Assembly (NCBI RefSeq): GCF_004346685.1
Contig: NZ_SMCO01000023.1
Location: 1 to 48,049, forward strand
From: Sulfurirhabdus autotrophica
Lineage (GTDB): Bacteria; Pseudomonadota; Gammaproteobacteria; Burkholderiales; SMCO01
Direction of reading: 5' to 3'
DNA length: 48,049 bases
Position 1 is the stretch's first letter. Each line of letters starts with the position of its first letter. This document shows positions 10,301 through 21,611 of the stretch, piece after piece. The notes under the pieces are model-generated. The model was given only the letters and a program-made list of their open reading frames with translations, was not told the origin of the DNA and did not search any database. The position numbers and the translations under genes were made by a program.

Positions 10301-11806
10301 TCCATCGAAGATCTGGCACAGTTGATATATGACTTAAAACAGGTGAACCCCCATGCGCTGGTTTCAGTCAAGCTGGTTGCAGAACCTGGTGTAGGTACCA
10401 TTGCTGCAGGTGTTGCCAAAGCTTATGCCGATCTGATCACCATTTCTGGTTATGATGGTGGAACAGGCGCTTCCCCTCTTACGTCAGTCAAATATGCAGG
10501 TACGCCTTGGGAATTAGGCCTTACTGAGGCTCAGCAGGTTTTACGTGCCAACGGCCTGCGCGGCCGCGTTCGTGTTCAAACAGATGGAGGCTTGAAAACC
10601 GGCCTGGATGTGATTAAGGCAGCAATTCTGGGAGCAGAAAGTTTTGGTTTCGGCACAGCACCCATGATTGCGCTGGGATGCAAATACTTACGTATCTGCC
10701 ACCTGAACAATTGCGCTACCGGTATTGCTACACAAGATGCCAAGTTACGCAGCAAGCACTATATCGGCCTGCCTGAGATGGTGATGAATTATTTCACCTT
10801 TATTGCTCAGGAAACACGCGAACTCATGGCCCAGCTAGGCGTGCGCTCCATGGAAGAACTGATTGGTCGCATGGATTTGCTTGAACTGCTGGCCGGGGAT
10901 ACGCACCGCCAACAAAACCTGAATCTTGGCGTACTGCTGAGTCAAGGCACTATCCCTGATAGCGAACCACGTTTCTGCGTTGAAGCTTCTAACCCTTCTT
11001 TTGATAAAGGCGAGCTGGCAGAAAAAATGGTCGTGGATGCGATTGAGTCGATAAAACAGAAGACACCTCTGGAACTGACCTATTCAGTACATAACACCAA
11101 CCGCTCCATTGGTGCCAGACTCTCCGGAGAGATTGCCCGGCACCACGGTGCAGAAGGTCTTCCCGATAATTGTCTGACCATTCGCCTGTCTGGCTCTGCG
11201 GGCCAAAGCTTTGGCGTCTGGAATGCCAAAGGCCTGCAACTTGTTCTGGAAGGTGATGCGAATGATTACGTCGGTAAAGGGATGGCAGGCGGGAAACTCG
11301 TCATCTATCCACCGCGTAATGCTGGTTACAAATCCCACGAGGCCGTTATTATAGGCAATACTTGTCTGTATGGCGCAACTGGTGGCACTTTGTATGCTGC
11401 AGGTGTTGCAGGTGAACGCTTTGCTGTTCGCAACTCGGGTGCGCTTTCCGTAGTAGAAGGCGTAGGCGACCATGGGTGTGAATACATGACTGGCGGCTGT
11501 ATAATTGTTCTGGGCGAAACCGGATTGAACTTTGGCGCGGGAATGACCGGTGGTTTTGCCATCGTTTATGATGAGCATGATCAGTTTGTGAATCGTTACA
11601 ACAACGAGCTCATTGATATGCACCGAATCAGTAACGAATCCACGGGACAATATCGTCATTTTCTGCGTGAAAATATTGAGCACTATGTGACCAATACGGG
11701 AAGCGCACGTGGTCAGGAATTACTTGATAACTTCAGTGATGTTATTGGTAAATTCTGGCTGGTAAAACCGAAGGCAACAAAACTGGATAGCCTTCTAAAA
11801 GACTAA
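7355..11806 (+). CDS. gltB: Glutamate synthase (NADPH) large subunit GltB
   Basis: GOGAT alpha subunit, which transfers glutamine amide nitrogen to 2-oxoglutarate. The product is 1483 residues from the ATG at 7355; a TTG two codons upstream is less likely. The class II glutamine amidotransferase domain has its nucleophile at about Cys21 in [11 protein letters not shown], preceded by a short propeptide. Central and FMN-binding synthase domains follow, with [28 protein letters not shown] and [12 protein letters not shown]. The 3Fe-4S motif is [12 protein letters not shown]. The C-terminal beta-helix has many G-x-x-x-G repeats ([14 protein letters not shown]). gltD follows after 32 bp. Confidence 0.97.
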   Translation: MDRQRWLDGTLYRPDFEQDSCGFGLMAQMDDKPSHWLVQTAISSLACLTHRGAVAADGKSGDGCGLLFKKPDSFLRTVAAENGFKLNDRYAAALVFLSQDKATAQHARTCLDQELTAQGLQVAGFRKVPTDSSACGEYALANMPVIEQIFANCPDEIDADAFERKLYIARRGAEKTLSPNDTAFYIPTLSARVVSYKGLVMPDNLAVFYPDLRDERFASSLAVYHQRFSTNTWPEWKLAQPFRYLAHNGEINTLKGNRNWSRAREQKFESRHIPDMNAVRPIVSMTGSDSYSMDNMLEGLLMGGVNLFRALRLMIPPAWQNVSSMDPDLRAFYEYNSMHMEPWDGPAGIVLTDGRYGACMLDRNGLRPARYVVTKDRHFTIASEIGVWNYAPEDVVQKGRVKPGQMIAVDMENGKLLLPEDIDAQLKSAHPYRDWLKNNSRHLELGMAEDANIPAMDAATLLTYQKLFQVTFEERDQVVRVLAEDGQEATGSMGDDTPMAVLSQKVRSPFDYLRQQFAQVTNPPIDPIREAIVMSLNTCFGPERNLFEESPEHAQRLEIKSPVLSHDKFNWLTATEKSGYTCTTLELNYDPAKSDLEKALHTLAENAVQAVRNGSVILTLSDRGIKPGNLLIHALFATGCVHHALIKAGLRCDCNIVVETGTTRDPHQVACLLGYGATAVYPYLVYQVIQELVQQGEIKVKLEDALCNYRKGINKGLLKVLSKMGISTIASYRGAQLFEAVGIHENVVELCLTGTVSRISGASFVDFEEDQQKLAKIAFNPMRSIGQGGLLKFIFGEEFHAYNPDVVVQLQKAVQNSDYKEYQAYAHLVNSRPVAMLRDLMHLKEDAVAIPLDEVEPIEKILKRFDSAGMSLGALSPEAHESLAEAMNRLGGRSNSGEGGEDPKRYGTVKMSKIKQVASGRFGVTPHYLVNAEVLQIKVAQGAKPGEGGQLPGHKVSEMIATLRCSKPGISLISPPPHHDIYSIEDLAQLIYDLKQVNPHALVSVKLVAEPGVGTIAAGVAKAYADLITISGYDGGTGASPLTSVKYAGTPWELGLTEAQQVLRANGLRGRVRVQTDGGLKTGLDVIKAAILGAESFGFGTAPMIALGCKYLRICHLNNCATGIATQDAKLRSKHYIGLPEMVMNYFTFIAQETRELMAQLGVRSMEELIGRMDLLELLAGDTHRQQNLNLGVLLSQGTIPDSEPRFCVEASNPSFDKGELAEKMVVDAIESIKQKTPLELTYSVHNTNRSIGARLSGEIARHHGAEGLPDNCLTIRLSGSAGQSFGVWNAKGLQLVLEGDANDYVGKGMAGGKLVIYPPRNAGYKSHEAVIIGNTCLYGATGGTLYAAGVAGERFAVRNSGALSVVEGVGDHGCEYMTGGCIIVLGETGLNFGAGMTGGFAIVYDEHDQFVNRYNNELIDMHRISNESTGQYRHFLRENIEHYVTNTGSARGQELLDNFSDVIGKFWLVKPKATKLDSLLKD

Positions 11807-11838
11807 TGTTGCCCTATCCCAAGCGAATGGAAGCTTAA

Positions 11839-13245
<1,407 letters not shown>

Positions 13246-13267
13246 TTTACCGTGGAGGCGTAGGGCA

Positions 13268-13315
13268 ATGAATAATCTCAACTCTATCCTCTGCGCATCT
13301 ACGGTTTGGATTTAA
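13268..13315 (+). CDS. Putative 15-codon leader peptide overlapping hemE
   Basis: ATG at 13268 opens [15 protein letters not shown] and stops at TAA 13313-13315. The last A of that stop is the first base of the hemE ATG (TAATG). A strong ribosome site, GGAGG at 13254-13258, sits nine bases before this ATG, whereas hemE itself has no comparable site. The arrangement suggests translational coupling. It matches no known leader that I recognise, and the coding assignment rests on the RBS and the overlap alone. Confidence 0.4.
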   Translation: MNNLNSILCASTVWI

Positions 13316-14382
13316 TGACTACACTAAAAAACGACACATTCATTCGCGCCTTGTTGCGCCAGCCCACTGAATACACACCAGTTTGGCTCATGCGTCAGGC
13401 TGGCCGTTACTTGCCGGAGTATAATCAAACCCGGGCTCGCGCGGGAGACTTCCTTTCATTATGTAAAAATCCAGACCTAGCGACAGAAGTCACTTTACAG
13501 CCTCTGGCACGCTTTCCACTGGATGCAGCCATTCTGTTTTCGGACATTCTGACCATTCCGGACGCCATGGGACTGGGGCTATACTTTTCGCAAGGTGAAG
13601 GCCCAAAATTTGAACGTCCACTCCGTGAAGAATGGGAAATACGCGGCTTGACCGTACCGGACCCAGACGTCCATCTGCGTTACGTCATGGATGCTGTATC
13701 CCAAATCCGTAAAGCGCTGGATAATTCCGTCCCCCTTATCGGCTTTTCCGGCAGTCCGTTTACCTTGGCCTGTTATATGATCGAAGGCAGCTCCAGCAGT
13801 GATTTTGCTACGGTCAAGGCAATGCTGTATCAAAGACCGGAACTTTTGCACCACATTCTCGACATTAATGCCAAAACCGTTATCGCGTATCTCAACGCAC
13901 AAATAGAGAGCGGCGCCCAGGCCATCATGATTTTTGACACTTGGGGTGGCGCATTGTCCCATGCTGCGTACCATGAGTTTTCTTTGCACTACATCCAACA
14001 AATAATCAGCGGACTGAAACGAGAGCATAACGGTGTAAAAATCCCTAATATCGTCTTCACTAAAGGCGGCGGAAACTGGCTGGAAAGTATTGCTGCCACA
14101 GGTTGCGATGCAGTAGGCCTGGATTGGGCTATTGATATCGGGACTGCTCGCAAACGTATTGGTGATAAAGTTGCCCTGCAAGGTAACCTTGATCCTTCCG
14201 TATTGTTTGCCACACTGGATACCATCCGCAATGAAGTTGGCGCAGTATTAAAAAGTTTTGGCCATGGCAATGGCCATGTGTTTAATCTGGGTCATGGCAT
14301 ATCTCAATTTACTTCGCCTGAAAACGTTGTCGCAATGGTAGATGCTGTTCACCAGTTAAGTAAGCAATATCATACTAAATAA
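13315..14382 (+). CDS. hemE: Uroporphyrinogen decarboxylase HemE
   Basis: Decarboxylates the four acetate side chains of uroporphyrinogen III to give coproporphyrinogen III in haem synthesis. The 355-residue product carries the first family signature [15 protein letters not shown] near residues 22-36 and the second in [25 protein letters not shown] and LGHGI near the end are also typical. Start is ATG 13315 ([14 protein letters not shown]); a TTG three codons upstream has no better ribosome site. Translation is probably coupled to the short leader ORF that ends on its start codon. Confidence 0.96.
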   Translation: MTTLKNDTFIRALLRQPTEYTPVWLMRQAGRYLPEYNQTRARAGDFLSLCKNPDLATEVTLQPLARFPLDAAILFSDILTIPDAMGLGLYFSQGEGPKFERPLREEWEIRGLTVPDPDVHLRYVMDAVSQIRKALDNSVPLIGFSGSPFTLACYMIEGSSSSDFATVKAMLYQRPELLHHILDINAKTVIAYLNAQIESGAQAIMIFDTWGGALSHAAYHEFSLHYIQQIISGLKREHNGVKIPNIVFTKGGGNWLESIAATGCDAVGLDWAIDIGTARKRIGDKVALQGNLDPSVLFATLDTIRNEVGAVLKSFGHGNGHVFNLGHGISQFTSPENVVAMVDAVHQLSKQYHTK

Positions 14383-14680
14383 TCAGGTTATTCATGTGGT
14401 TGGATAAATTAGAATTACCTTATGCACACCCTGACATTTACGGGCCGTATAAAAATTGACATTTTCCGGAAGACTGAAGCACTGATAACTCTATGAATAG
14501 TAAATAATAATTTATTAATATTACTTTAAACTATTTAAAATGCCTTTCTGATCAACAGATTTGACAGAACAATCCACAAAGTTATCCACAGGGTTGTTGT
14601 ATAGCGCCTCACGAATTTTACTATTCTGCTAACATCACAGAACCGAAACCTATCCCTATAACCTTCGAAAAAAACCAGTG
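14383..14680 (+). promoter_or_regulatory. hemE-priA intergenic region with a consensus DnaA box
   Basis: This roughly 300-bp gap holds a perfect TTATCCACA at 14582-14590. A weaker same-orientation CAATCCACA lies at 14570-14578, 12 bp upstream. An AT-rich stretch (about 14496-14540) precedes them. No convincing Rho-independent terminator for hemE and no clean sigma-70 promoter for priA were seen. A 21-codon ORF at 14394-14459 has no convincing support. Confidence 0.55.
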
Positions 14681-16879
14681 ATGAATGTAGTACAGGTAGC
14701 GTTAGATATTCCCTTGAACCGCCTGTTTGACTACTTGGGCGATGGGATTACACAGGATGATATCGGCACACGGGTACTGGTCCCTTTCGGAAACCGAAGG
14801 TTGGTCGGTATTGTTATTGCAGTAAACACCGAAACAAACTTCGCTATAGAACGACTTAAATCCGTTTTACACATTTACAGAGATATTCCCCCCCTATCAG
14901 CTGAAAGTCTCAACTTGCTACAGTTTTGTAGCGACTACTATTGCCACCCATTCGGGGAAGTCATTATGAATGCGCTTCCCACCCGCATGCGTCGAACATT
15001 ACCCATCCCGGTTAAGAAATATTCCAGATTTTGTATCACGCAAGCAGGACTGCAAGTAAATCTGTCATCACTACCGAGCAGGGCTATTGTCAAACGGCGG
15101 GTTTTACAAACATTACAGGAAAACAATGCGCTCGATCAGGGAGAAGTAACAACGCTCTCCCCTACTGCTCTAAAAACAATGCGCGAATTTGTCGTGCACG
15201 GCTGGGCAAGCGAACTAGAGAGCACCGGCGTATTCACCCCACCCAAAACTTCTGTAACTACATCCAGCCGCCCATTGCTCAATGAGGATCAGCAATTGGC
15301 TGTCACGGCAATCAGTGAGCCCGCACTGCAAACCTTTCAGGTCATTTTGTTAAATGGAATTACTGGCAGCGGTAAAACAGAAGTTTATCTGCACGCGATT
15401 GAAAACATCATCCACCATGGAAGACAAGCACTGGTTCTGGTTCCGGAGATTAATCTGACACCACAATTGGAGTCTGTATTCCGCGCCCGCTTTTCAGATA
15501 TTTGTCTGGTCAGTTTGCACAGCGGACTGAACGAAACAGAACGATTACAAAATTGGCTATTAGCACAAAAAGGCGAGGCAAAAATCATATTGGGCACCCG
15601 CCTGGCTATATTCACACCACTGCCAGCGCTCAAAATAATTATTGTCGATGAGGAACACGACTCTTCTTTCAAACAGCAGGAAGGATTACGCTATTCTGCC
15701 AGAGACGTTGCCGTGATCAGAGCGAAACAAAACAACATACCCATTGTTTTAGGCTCAGCCACTCCTTCTTTGGAAAGCTTTTATAATGCCAAAACGGGTC
15801 GCTATCAATTATTAACGCTTTCCACGCGCGCTTCAATGAATGCGGTTTTACCTGAAATAAGATGTATCGATACGCGCCGGCAAAAACTACAAGAGGGGAT
15901 CTCCGACCCGCTGATCCAGGCCATCCGAAACAGGTTGGCACGAAAAGAACAAAGCCTGATTTTTTTAAACCGCAGGGGCTACTCTCCAGCAATTTATTGT
16001 CCAGAATGCGCTTGGCACTCAGCATGTAACCGATGCTCAAGCACACTGGTATTACATCTGGCTGAACGCAAGCTGCGATGCCATCATTGTGGTCATGAAG
16101 AAAAAACGCCGCTCGCCTGCCCCACTTGCGGCAACCCGGATTTAAAGCCGCTCGGACAAGGTACACAAAGGGTGGAAACCGCATTAGCAGCGCAATTTCC
16201 AGACGCGCGCGTTTTGCGCATCGATCGCGACAGTACCCGCCGCAAACATGCCTGGAAGGAAATGTTGCAACAAGTCCGAGATGAAGAAGTGGATATTTTG
16301 GTTGGCACCCAGATGTTGGCAAAGGGCCATGACTTTCCAAAACTGACCCTGGTCGGCGCGCTCAATGTAGACAGTGCACTATACAGTGCTGATTTTCGTG
16401 CTTCTGAGCGGCTTTTTGCCCAACTCATTCAGGTTGCGGGCCGCGCAGGCCGCGCCGCCATTCCCGGTGAAGTGTTAATTCAAACACAATTTCCCGACCA
16501 CCCCTTGTTTGAAGGATTACGCAAGCACGACTACACAGCCTTTGCTCATACGCTACTAACAGAACGGGAACAGGCAGGGTTTCCTCCTTTTATGTTTCAG
16601 GCACTGTTAAGGGCCGAGGCTCCGCAACTTGAAACGGCCCTTAACTTTCTTGCGCAAGCAGCCCATCTCGCTGCAGACTTACCCCACCCAGTCACTGTCT
16701 ATGACCCCGTTCCTGCGCCAATGGCGCGCCTCGCCGGAAAAGAACGCGCACATTTGCTGGTTCAATCACAGTCGCGCGGCGCCATGCAATCTTTCCTGAA
16801 ATTATGGAATGAAGCCATTCCAAAAGTGGCCAAAGGTAAAGTTCGATGGTCACTAGATGTGGATCCACTGGAGTTTTGA
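14681..16879 (+). CDS. priA: Primosomal replication restart helicase PriA
   Basis: Superfamily 2 3'-5' helicase that reloads the replisome at stalled forks. The 732-residue product has the N-terminal 3'-OH-binding domain (MNVVQVALDIPLNRLFDYL), Walker A GITGSGKTEVYL, DEEHDSSFKQQ (DEEH box) and SATPSLES. The zinc-binding insertion has paired cysteines (CPECAWHSACNRC, then CHHCGHEEKTPLACPTC). Helicase motifs V and VI appear as VGTQMLAKGHDFP and QVAGRAGRA. ATG at 14681 is preferred over the GTG one codon before. Length matches the E. coli protein. Confidence 0.96.
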   Translation: MNVVQVALDIPLNRLFDYLGDGITQDDIGTRVLVPFGNRRLVGIVIAVNTETNFAIERLKSVLHIYRDIPPLSAESLNLLQFCSDYYCHPFGEVIMNALPTRMRRTLPIPVKKYSRFCITQAGLQVNLSSLPSRAIVKRRVLQTLQENNALDQGEVTTLSPTALKTMREFVVHGWASELESTGVFTPPKTSVTTSSRPLLNEDQQLAVTAISEPALQTFQVILLNGITGSGKTEVYLHAIENIIHHGRQALVLVPEINLTPQLESVFRARFSDICLVSLHSGLNETERLQNWLLAQKGEAKIILGTRLAIFTPLPALKIIIVDEEHDSSFKQQEGLRYSARDVAVIRAKQNNIPIVLGSATPSLESFYNAKTGRYQLLTLSTRASMNAVLPEIRCIDTRRQKLQEGISDPLIQAIRNRLARKEQSLIFLNRRGYSPAIYCPECAWHSACNRCSSTLVLHLAERKLRCHHCGHEEKTPLACPTCGNPDLKPLGQGTQRVETALAAQFPDARVLRIDRDSTRRKHAWKEMLQQVRDEEVDILVGTQMLAKGHDFPKLTLVGALNVDSALYSADFRASERLFAQLIQVAGRAGRAAIPGEVLIQTQFPDHPLFEGLRKHDYTAFAHTLLTEREQAGFPPFMFQALLRAEAPQLETALNFLAQAAHLAADLPHPVTVYDPVPAPMARLAGKERAHLLVQSQSRGAMQSFLKLWNEAIPKVAKGKVRWSLDVDPLEF

Positions 16880-16936
16880 TGGCATCAAAGCCATGACTGC
16901 GACTATAATATGCCATTACTTCAATAAGCTGTAAAA

Positions 16937-18679
16937 ATGAACACGACCCCATATCCAGACTTAAAAGAACATCTTATCCAGTTACTGACCGATGCGTTAA
17001 GCATTGTGGCGCCTGAATCCCCGGCTACCATTGATTTGGAGCGTCCCAAACAATCTCAGCATGGTGACTATGCATGTAATCTTGCTATGCAACTGGCCAA
17101 ACCATTACGCCGTAATCCGCGTGATATAGCAGCAGCGTTGATGGAATCGCTACCCTCTTCACCTTACATCGCAAAAACTGAAATTGCCGGCGCTGGATTT
17201 ATTAATTTCTTTTTCCATCCTTCAGTCAAACAGCAAATCGTTAAACGTGTTTTCCAGGAAGGCGCGCATTTTGGCAGAGGTAAACTGGGACAAGGCAAAA
17301 AGGTTCAAGTGGAGTTTGTTTCCGCTAACCCCACCGGTCCATTACATGTGGGGCATGGGCGGGGAGCTGCATTAGGAGCAAGTCTATCCAATGTACTCGA
17401 TGCAGCGGGTTATGCTGTGTCTCGAGAATATTATGTTAATGATGCCGGTCGCCAGATGGATATTCTGGCCATATCAACCTGGCTCCGCTATCTGGAGTTA
17501 GATGGAATCAATGTGCCATTCCCGCCAAACGCTTACCAGGGGGAATACGTACGTAGCATGGCCCAGCAGATTTTTAATGCACATGCTTCCCGTTATGTCC
17601 ATCAACCCTGGACCGTCCTGGAAGGCGTCCCTAATGTGGAGTCAGAGCCAGACGCACATTTAGATGGTCTGATTGCCAACGCAAAGCGTTTACTTGGCCA
17701 GGATTATGGTTACATACATGACCTGGTATTAACCGAACAACTGGGAGATTGCCGCAATGATCTTCTGGAATTCGGCGTTACCTTTGATTCCTGGTTTTCC
17801 GAACAATCTCTTTTTGACAATGGCATGGTTGAACGAACAATCAATCTGCTGGAGAAAAATGGCCATCTCTACACACAAGATGGTGCTAAATGGTTCCGTT
17901 CCAGCAAATTCGGCGATGAAAAAGACCGTGTGGTATTGCGCGAAAATGGCATCTATACCTATTTTGCCTCGGATATTGCCTACCATCTTAATAAACTTGA
18001 ACGCGGCTTTGACCGCATCATCGACGTGTGGGGCGCTGACCACCACGGTTATATCGCCCGCGTAAATGGTGCCTTGCAAGCACTGGATCTGGATAAGGAA
18101 AAGCTCACCGTCGTATTGGTTCAATTCGCAGTTCTATACCGGGAAGGCATGAAAGTTTCCATGTCTACCCGTAGCGGCGAGTTCGTCACGCTGCGAGAAT
18201 TGCGCCATGAAGTTGGCAACGATGCAGCACGATTCTTTTATGTACAGCGCAAAAGTGACCAGCATCTGGATTTTGATCTGGATTTGGCCAAATCAGAGAG
18301 CAACGAAAACCCGGTTTACTATATCCAATATGCCCACGCCCGCATTTGTAGTGTGCTGGAACAATGGGGCGGCGATACCTCTGCACTGGGAGATGCCGAC
18401 ACCAGTTTACTCAACGGCTCCCATGAACTGGCTTTGCTGCAACGCATAAGCGAATACCCGGAAACGCTGGAAGCAGCTGCCAGGGAACTCTCGCCCCATA
18501 TCATTGCCTATTACCTGAAAGATCTGGCGGGAGATTTCCATAGTTATTACAATGCCGAACAATTTCTGGTTTCAGATGAACGTATCCGCTTTGCCCGGTT
18601 GGCCCTGATCATGGCAGCTCGACAAGTATTATTTAATGCACTCACGCTATTAGGCGTCAGCAGCCCAGAAAAAATGTAA
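16937..18679 (+). CDS. argS: Arginyl-tRNA synthetase
   Basis: Class I aminoacyl-tRNA synthetase charging tRNA-Arg. The 580-residue protein has the N-terminal Add-1 domain for tRNA D-loop contact and the HIGH-type motif HVGHGRGAALG preceded by VEFVSANPTGPL. A KMSKS-equivalent reads KVSMSTRSGEFVTL, and the C-terminal alpha-helical anticodon-binding domain contains YIQYAHARICSVLEQ. It starts 57 bp after priA. The next gene follows at 9 bp, so it heads a run with the SPOR gene. Confidence 0.96.
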   Translation: MNTTPYPDLKEHLIQLLTDALSIVAPESPATIDLERPKQSQHGDYACNLAMQLAKPLRRNPRDIAAALMESLPSSPYIAKTEIAGAGFINFFFHPSVKQQIVKRVFQEGAHFGRGKLGQGKKVQVEFVSANPTGPLHVGHGRGAALGASLSNVLDAAGYAVSREYYVNDAGRQMDILAISTWLRYLELDGINVPFPPNAYQGEYVRSMAQQIFNAHASRYVHQPWTVLEGVPNVESEPDAHLDGLIANAKRLLGQDYGYIHDLVLTEQLGDCRNDLLEFGVTFDSWFSEQSLFDNGMVERTINLLEKNGHLYTQDGAKWFRSSKFGDEKDRVVLRENGIYTYFASDIAYHLNKLERGFDRIIDVWGADHHGYIARVNGALQALDLDKEKLTVVLVQFAVLYREGMKVSMSTRSGEFVTLRELRHEVGNDAARFFYVQRKSDQHLDFDLDLAKSESNENPVYYIQYAHARICSVLEQWGGDTSALGDADTSLLNGSHELALLQRISEYPETLEAAARELSPHIIAYYLKDLAGDFHSYYNAEQFLVSDERIRFARLALIMAARQVLFNALTLLGVSSPEKM

Positions 18680-18688
18680 GAGAACTTA

Positions 18689-19324
18689 ATGAGTCGAGAT
18701 TATAAAAAACCCGCTGCCCGTTCAACTAACAGTAAGAAAGGCGGCAAATCCATGGTCACCGGCATTTTAATCGGCCTGTTTGTCGGTTTGGCTATTGCGC
18801 TGGCCGTTGCCATCTTTATCAACAGCATGCCCAGTCCTTTCGTTAAGCAAAACAAACCGGCTACGATCCCCGCACCGCTTCCTGAAGAAGCACCAAAGCA
18901 TGATTCCGGTAATGCAGCAAAACCTGCAGACAATAAGGACACCAAGACGGCCGACAAACCACGTTTTGATTTTTACACCATTCTTCCAGGAAAAGAAGAA
19001 GCCGTCACAGAACAGCAAATCAAACAGGCCGCACAGCAACCCAATGCAGCTGAAAACCAGAAAGACAGCTATTACCTGCAAATTGGCTCTTTCCAGAACG
19101 AGGCTGATGCCGATAACCTCAAAGCCAAACTAGCCTTGTTAGGTGTAGAAACATCGATCCAAACCGCGACCATCCCGGATAAGGGTATATGGCATCGCGT
19201 TCGTGTAGGGCCCTATTCGACCCTGCCAGAATTGAACCGCGCACGCGCCACGCTTACACAGAATGGATTGCAGTCAAGCCTGATTAAAGTACATGACACG
19301 CAAGCCAATTCAACCCGCAATTAG
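18689..19324 (+). CDS. FtsN-like SPOR-domain protein
   Basis: Bitopic membrane protein with a C-terminal SPOR domain that binds denuded septal peptidoglycan. The 211-residue product has a basic cytoplasmic N-terminus, one membrane helix near residues 21-45 (ILIGLFVGLAIALAVAIF) and a Pro/Ala/Lys-rich linker. The SPOR domain spans about residues 129-205, with YYLQIGSFQNEADADNLKAK and HRVRVGPYSTLPELNRARA. Its place directly after argS is the usual site of ftsN-type genes in betaproteobacteria. A true FtsN role is likely but unproven. Confidence 0.88.
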   Translation: MSRDYKKPAARSTNSKKGGKSMVTGILIGLFVGLAIALAVAIFINSMPSPFVKQNKPATIPAPLPEEAPKHDSGNAAKPADNKDTKTADKPRFDFYTILPGKEEAVTEQQIKQAAQQPNAAENQKDSYYLQIGSFQNEADADNLKAKLALLGVETSIQTATIPDKGIWHRVRVGPYSTLPELNRARATLTQNGLQSSLIKVHDTQANSTRN

Positions 19325-19367
19325 CACTTAAAATACCCCTATTGAGACACCAAAAAGGAGATATATA

Positions 19368-20015
19368 ATGCACTTGATCAAAAAACTGGCTATCTTTTCA
19401 ATTACGCTGTTTATCGGACTTCAGGGCCTGTTAGTACAAGCCGCCCCTACCCAGGGTAAAGAATACACCTTGGTCAATCCCCCGCAAGCAACAGAAACAG
19501 GTAAAAACATCGAAGTACTGGAAATTTTCTGGTATGGCTGCCCTCACTGCTTTGATCTGGAACCATCCCTGAGCACCTGGGTAAAAAAATTGCCCAGTGA
19601 TGTTACCTTTCGCCGGATGCCTGCAATTTTCCGTGATGACTGGGCACTTTCAGCTAAAACATTTTATGCCATGGATGCGCTAGGAGTTGTAGACAAACTT
19701 AATGCCGACGTTTTCAATGCCATCCACGTTGATGGAGTTGATCTAAAAAATGAAAACACGCTGTTTGACTGGATGAGCAAGCATGGCGTGGACCGCAAAA
19801 AATTTGCTGACGCCTACAGTTCTTTTTCAGTTCAAAGTAAAGTATTACGAGCCAAGCAACTTACCCGTGAATATGGCATCAGTGGTGTTCCTGCCATCAT
19901 TGTGGATGGAAAATACATGACTGCCCCCTCCATGACCGGTGGTCACCAAGGGTTATTCCCGGTTATAGACAGCTTAATTGCCCGCGCCCGCACAGAACAC
20001 GCTGGCAAAAAATAG
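19368..20015 (+). CDS. dsbA: Thiol:disulfide interchange protein DsbA
   Basis: Periplasmic oxidoreductase that introduces disulfides into exported proteins, including pilus components. The 215-residue precursor has a Sec signal peptide (cleavage near residue 25, VQAAP). The thioredoxin fold has the active site CPHC in FWYGCPHCFDLEP, and the cis-proline loop is GISGVPAIIVDGKYM. A strong AGGAG at 19356-19360 precedes the ATG. Its stop overlaps the GTG start of the following dehydrogenase by one base. Confidence 0.94.
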   Translation: MHLIKKLAIFSITLFIGLQGLLVQAAPTQGKEYTLVNPPQATETGKNIEVLEIFWYGCPHCFDLEPSLSTWVKKLPSDVTFRRMPAIFRDDWALSAKTFYAMDALGVVDKLNADVFNAIHVDGVDLKNENTLFDWMSKHGVDRKKFADAYSSFSVQSKVLRAKQLTREYGISGVPAIIVDGKYMTAPSMTGGHQGLFPVIDSLIARARTEHAGKK

Positions 20016-20788
20016 TGCCTGAACCGCTAAAGGTATTTATTACAGGGGCTTCAAGCGGACTCGGCAAGGCTATCGCATTACGTTACGCAAACCAGGGGGC
20101 AATATTAGGCCTGGTTTCGCGTAACAATAATAAACTAAACCAACTGGCTTCAGAAATAAAAACCAAGTCCATCTGTTACCCGGTGGATGTACGAAACTTT
20201 AGTGCCATGCAAACTGCTTCTCAAGATTTTATGGCGCGATATGGCGTACCGGATATTGTGATAGCCTGTGCCGGAGCAAGTTGCGGGAATTTGACAGAAC
20301 ATGCTGAAGATATCGCCGTTTTCCAAAGCTTGCTGGATATCAACGTGAATGGCATGGTAAAAACTTTCCAGCCTTTTGTACGAGCAATGAGAGAAGCAAA
20401 GCGGGGATCCATAGTAGGTATTGCATCAGTTGCAGGGTTTCGGGGGCTCCCCGGAGCCAGCGCCTACTCCGCTTCAAAGGCAGCAGTCATATCGTATATG
20501 GAAAGTTTACGCGTAGAAATGCATAACAGTGGTGTTCACGTCATGACAATTTGCCCTGGCTATATTAAAACCCCCATGACAGCGATTAACCCGTATCCCA
20601 TGCCTTTTATCCTCTCTGCAGAACAAGCAGCAGATAAAATAATTCGTGCCATACATCGCAAACAACATTTTATTACCATACCTTGGCAAATGGCTATTAC
20701 TGGCTTTTTCTTAAAACATATGCCAAATTGGGTATATGATATTCTTTTTGCGAAAGCCCCGCATAAACCACGAAACCTTCACATTTAA
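20015..20788 (+). CDS. Short-chain dehydrogenase/reductase
   Basis: Classical SDR of 257 residues, substrate unknown. The cofactor motif is TGASSGLGKAIA near residues 10-21. The catalytic serine lies in GIASVAG and the Tyr/Lys pair in YSASKAA. The usual NNAG motif reads ACAG. The C-terminus is hydrophobic (MAITGFFLKHMPNWVYDILF), as in membrane-associated SDRs. The GTG start overlaps the dsbA stop, so cotranscription is likely. Prediction stops at NAD(P)-dependent oxidoreductase. Confidence 0.88.
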   Translation: MPEPLKVFITGASSGLGKAIALRYANQGAILGLVSRNNNKLNQLASEIKTKSICYPVDVRNFSAMQTASQDFMARYGVPDIVIACAGASCGNLTEHAEDIAVFQSLLDINVNGMVKTFQPFVRAMREAKRGSIVGIASVAGFRGLPGASAYSASKAAVISYMESLRVEMHNSGVHVMTICPGYIKTPMTAINPYPMPFILSAEQAADKIIRAIHRKQHFITIPWQMAITGFFLKHMPNWVYDILFAKAPHKPRNLHI

Positions 20789-20806
20789 CAATCAGGTAGG
20801 AATGAT

Positions 20807-21457
20807 ATGACAATTGAAGTTATTCTCGTCGACGACCATCCTATGTTCCGTAAAGGGCTTATGCATTTATTGGTAGACAGCCCGGCCGTAAAAGTCATCG
20901 GTGAGTTTCCTGATATCACAACCACACGAGAATGGATCGCTCAAGGCGGCAAAGCAGATGTTGCGCTTCTTGACCGTACACTGCGGGAAGAAGATGGGCT
21001 GGATCTTGTCCCCCTCTTAAAACAACACAATATTAAAATTATCATGCTAACCATTGCGGATGCGGATTATGAAATTCGCGATGCAATCGAAGCTGGGGTT
21101 GATGGTTATTTGCTTAAAACCAGCGAACCTGAGCAAATTCTGCAAGTCATTACCGGTGTCCACCAGGGTAGCAGTATGTTCCCTAGCCATGTAATGCAAA
21201 AAATGGCTAAAGGCGAATTGCTTCACGGTATTTTTGACAAACTATCTCAAAGAGAACTGGAAATTGTTACCTATGTAGCACGTGGCTTAAGTAACCGGGC
21301 TATCGGCGACTCACTTGGCCTTTCAGAAAACACGGTGCGAAACCATCTGCGCAGTATTTTAGAAAAACTGAACCTAGCCAACCGGGTGCAAGTAGCAACA
21401 CTCGCATTGGAGCATGGTATTGTTAAACGTAAAGGAACCTCGAATCAGGAGGTTTAG
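20807..21457 (+). CDS. LuxR/NarL-family response regulator
   Basis: The 216-residue two-domain regulator has a receiver with acidic pair DD in VILVDDHPMFRKG, phospho-acceptor Asp near residue 56 in VALLDRTLREEDGLDL, and switch lysine in YLLKTSEPEQ. The LuxR-type helix-turn-helix runs from about 145 to 207 (LSQRELEIVTYVARGLSNRA, then LSENTVRNHLRSILEKL). No sensor kinase is adjacent, so it is an orphan here. It lies 18 bp after the SDR gene and is followed by a clear terminator. Confidence 0.9.
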   Translation: MTIEVILVDDHPMFRKGLMHLLVDSPAVKVIGEFPDITTTREWIAQGGKADVALLDRTLREEDGLDLVPLLKQHNIKIIMLTIADADYEIRDAIEAGVDGYLLKTSEPEQILQVITGVHQGSSMFPSHVMQKMAKGELLHGIFDKLSQRELEIVTYVARGLSNRAIGDSLGLSENTVRNHLRSILEKLNLANRVQVATLALEHGIVKRKGTSNQEV

Positions 21458-21547
21458 ACTATAAACAATAGTAAAAATGTACCATTATTTATTTTTAATG
21501 TGCTAGAATTCAGTTGCAAGTGTGATGCTTGTTTCTGTTCAATATTT

Positions 21548-21573
21548 GCCCCGGGTTTCCGGGGCTTTTTTTT
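21548..21573 (+). terminator. Rho-independent terminator after the response regulator
   Basis: GCCCCGG and CCGGGGC form a 7-bp GC stem around a GTTT loop (21548-21565), followed by eight T residues. It lies 90 bp after the response-regulator stop and closes the dsbA-SDR-regulator unit, or a short independent transcript. Confidence 0.9.
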
Positions 21574-21611
21574 GCCTGAAATAAACAACCTTCTTTTCCA
21601 GACAGCTCGAA

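Noticed and set aside
11084-11683. Long open frame of 199 codons antisense to gltB
   Set aside because: Shadow of a strongly conserved coding region, with no ribosome site or domain resemblance.
14440-14452. Palindrome TACGGGCCGTA after hemE as terminator
   Set aside because: Odd palindrome without a loop; it cannot form a stable RNA hairpin and has no proper U-tract.
14394-14459. A 21-codon ORF (MWLDKLELPYAHPDIYGPYKN) after hemE
   Set aside because: Only a weak AGG upstream and no recognised similarity; not enough to call a gene.
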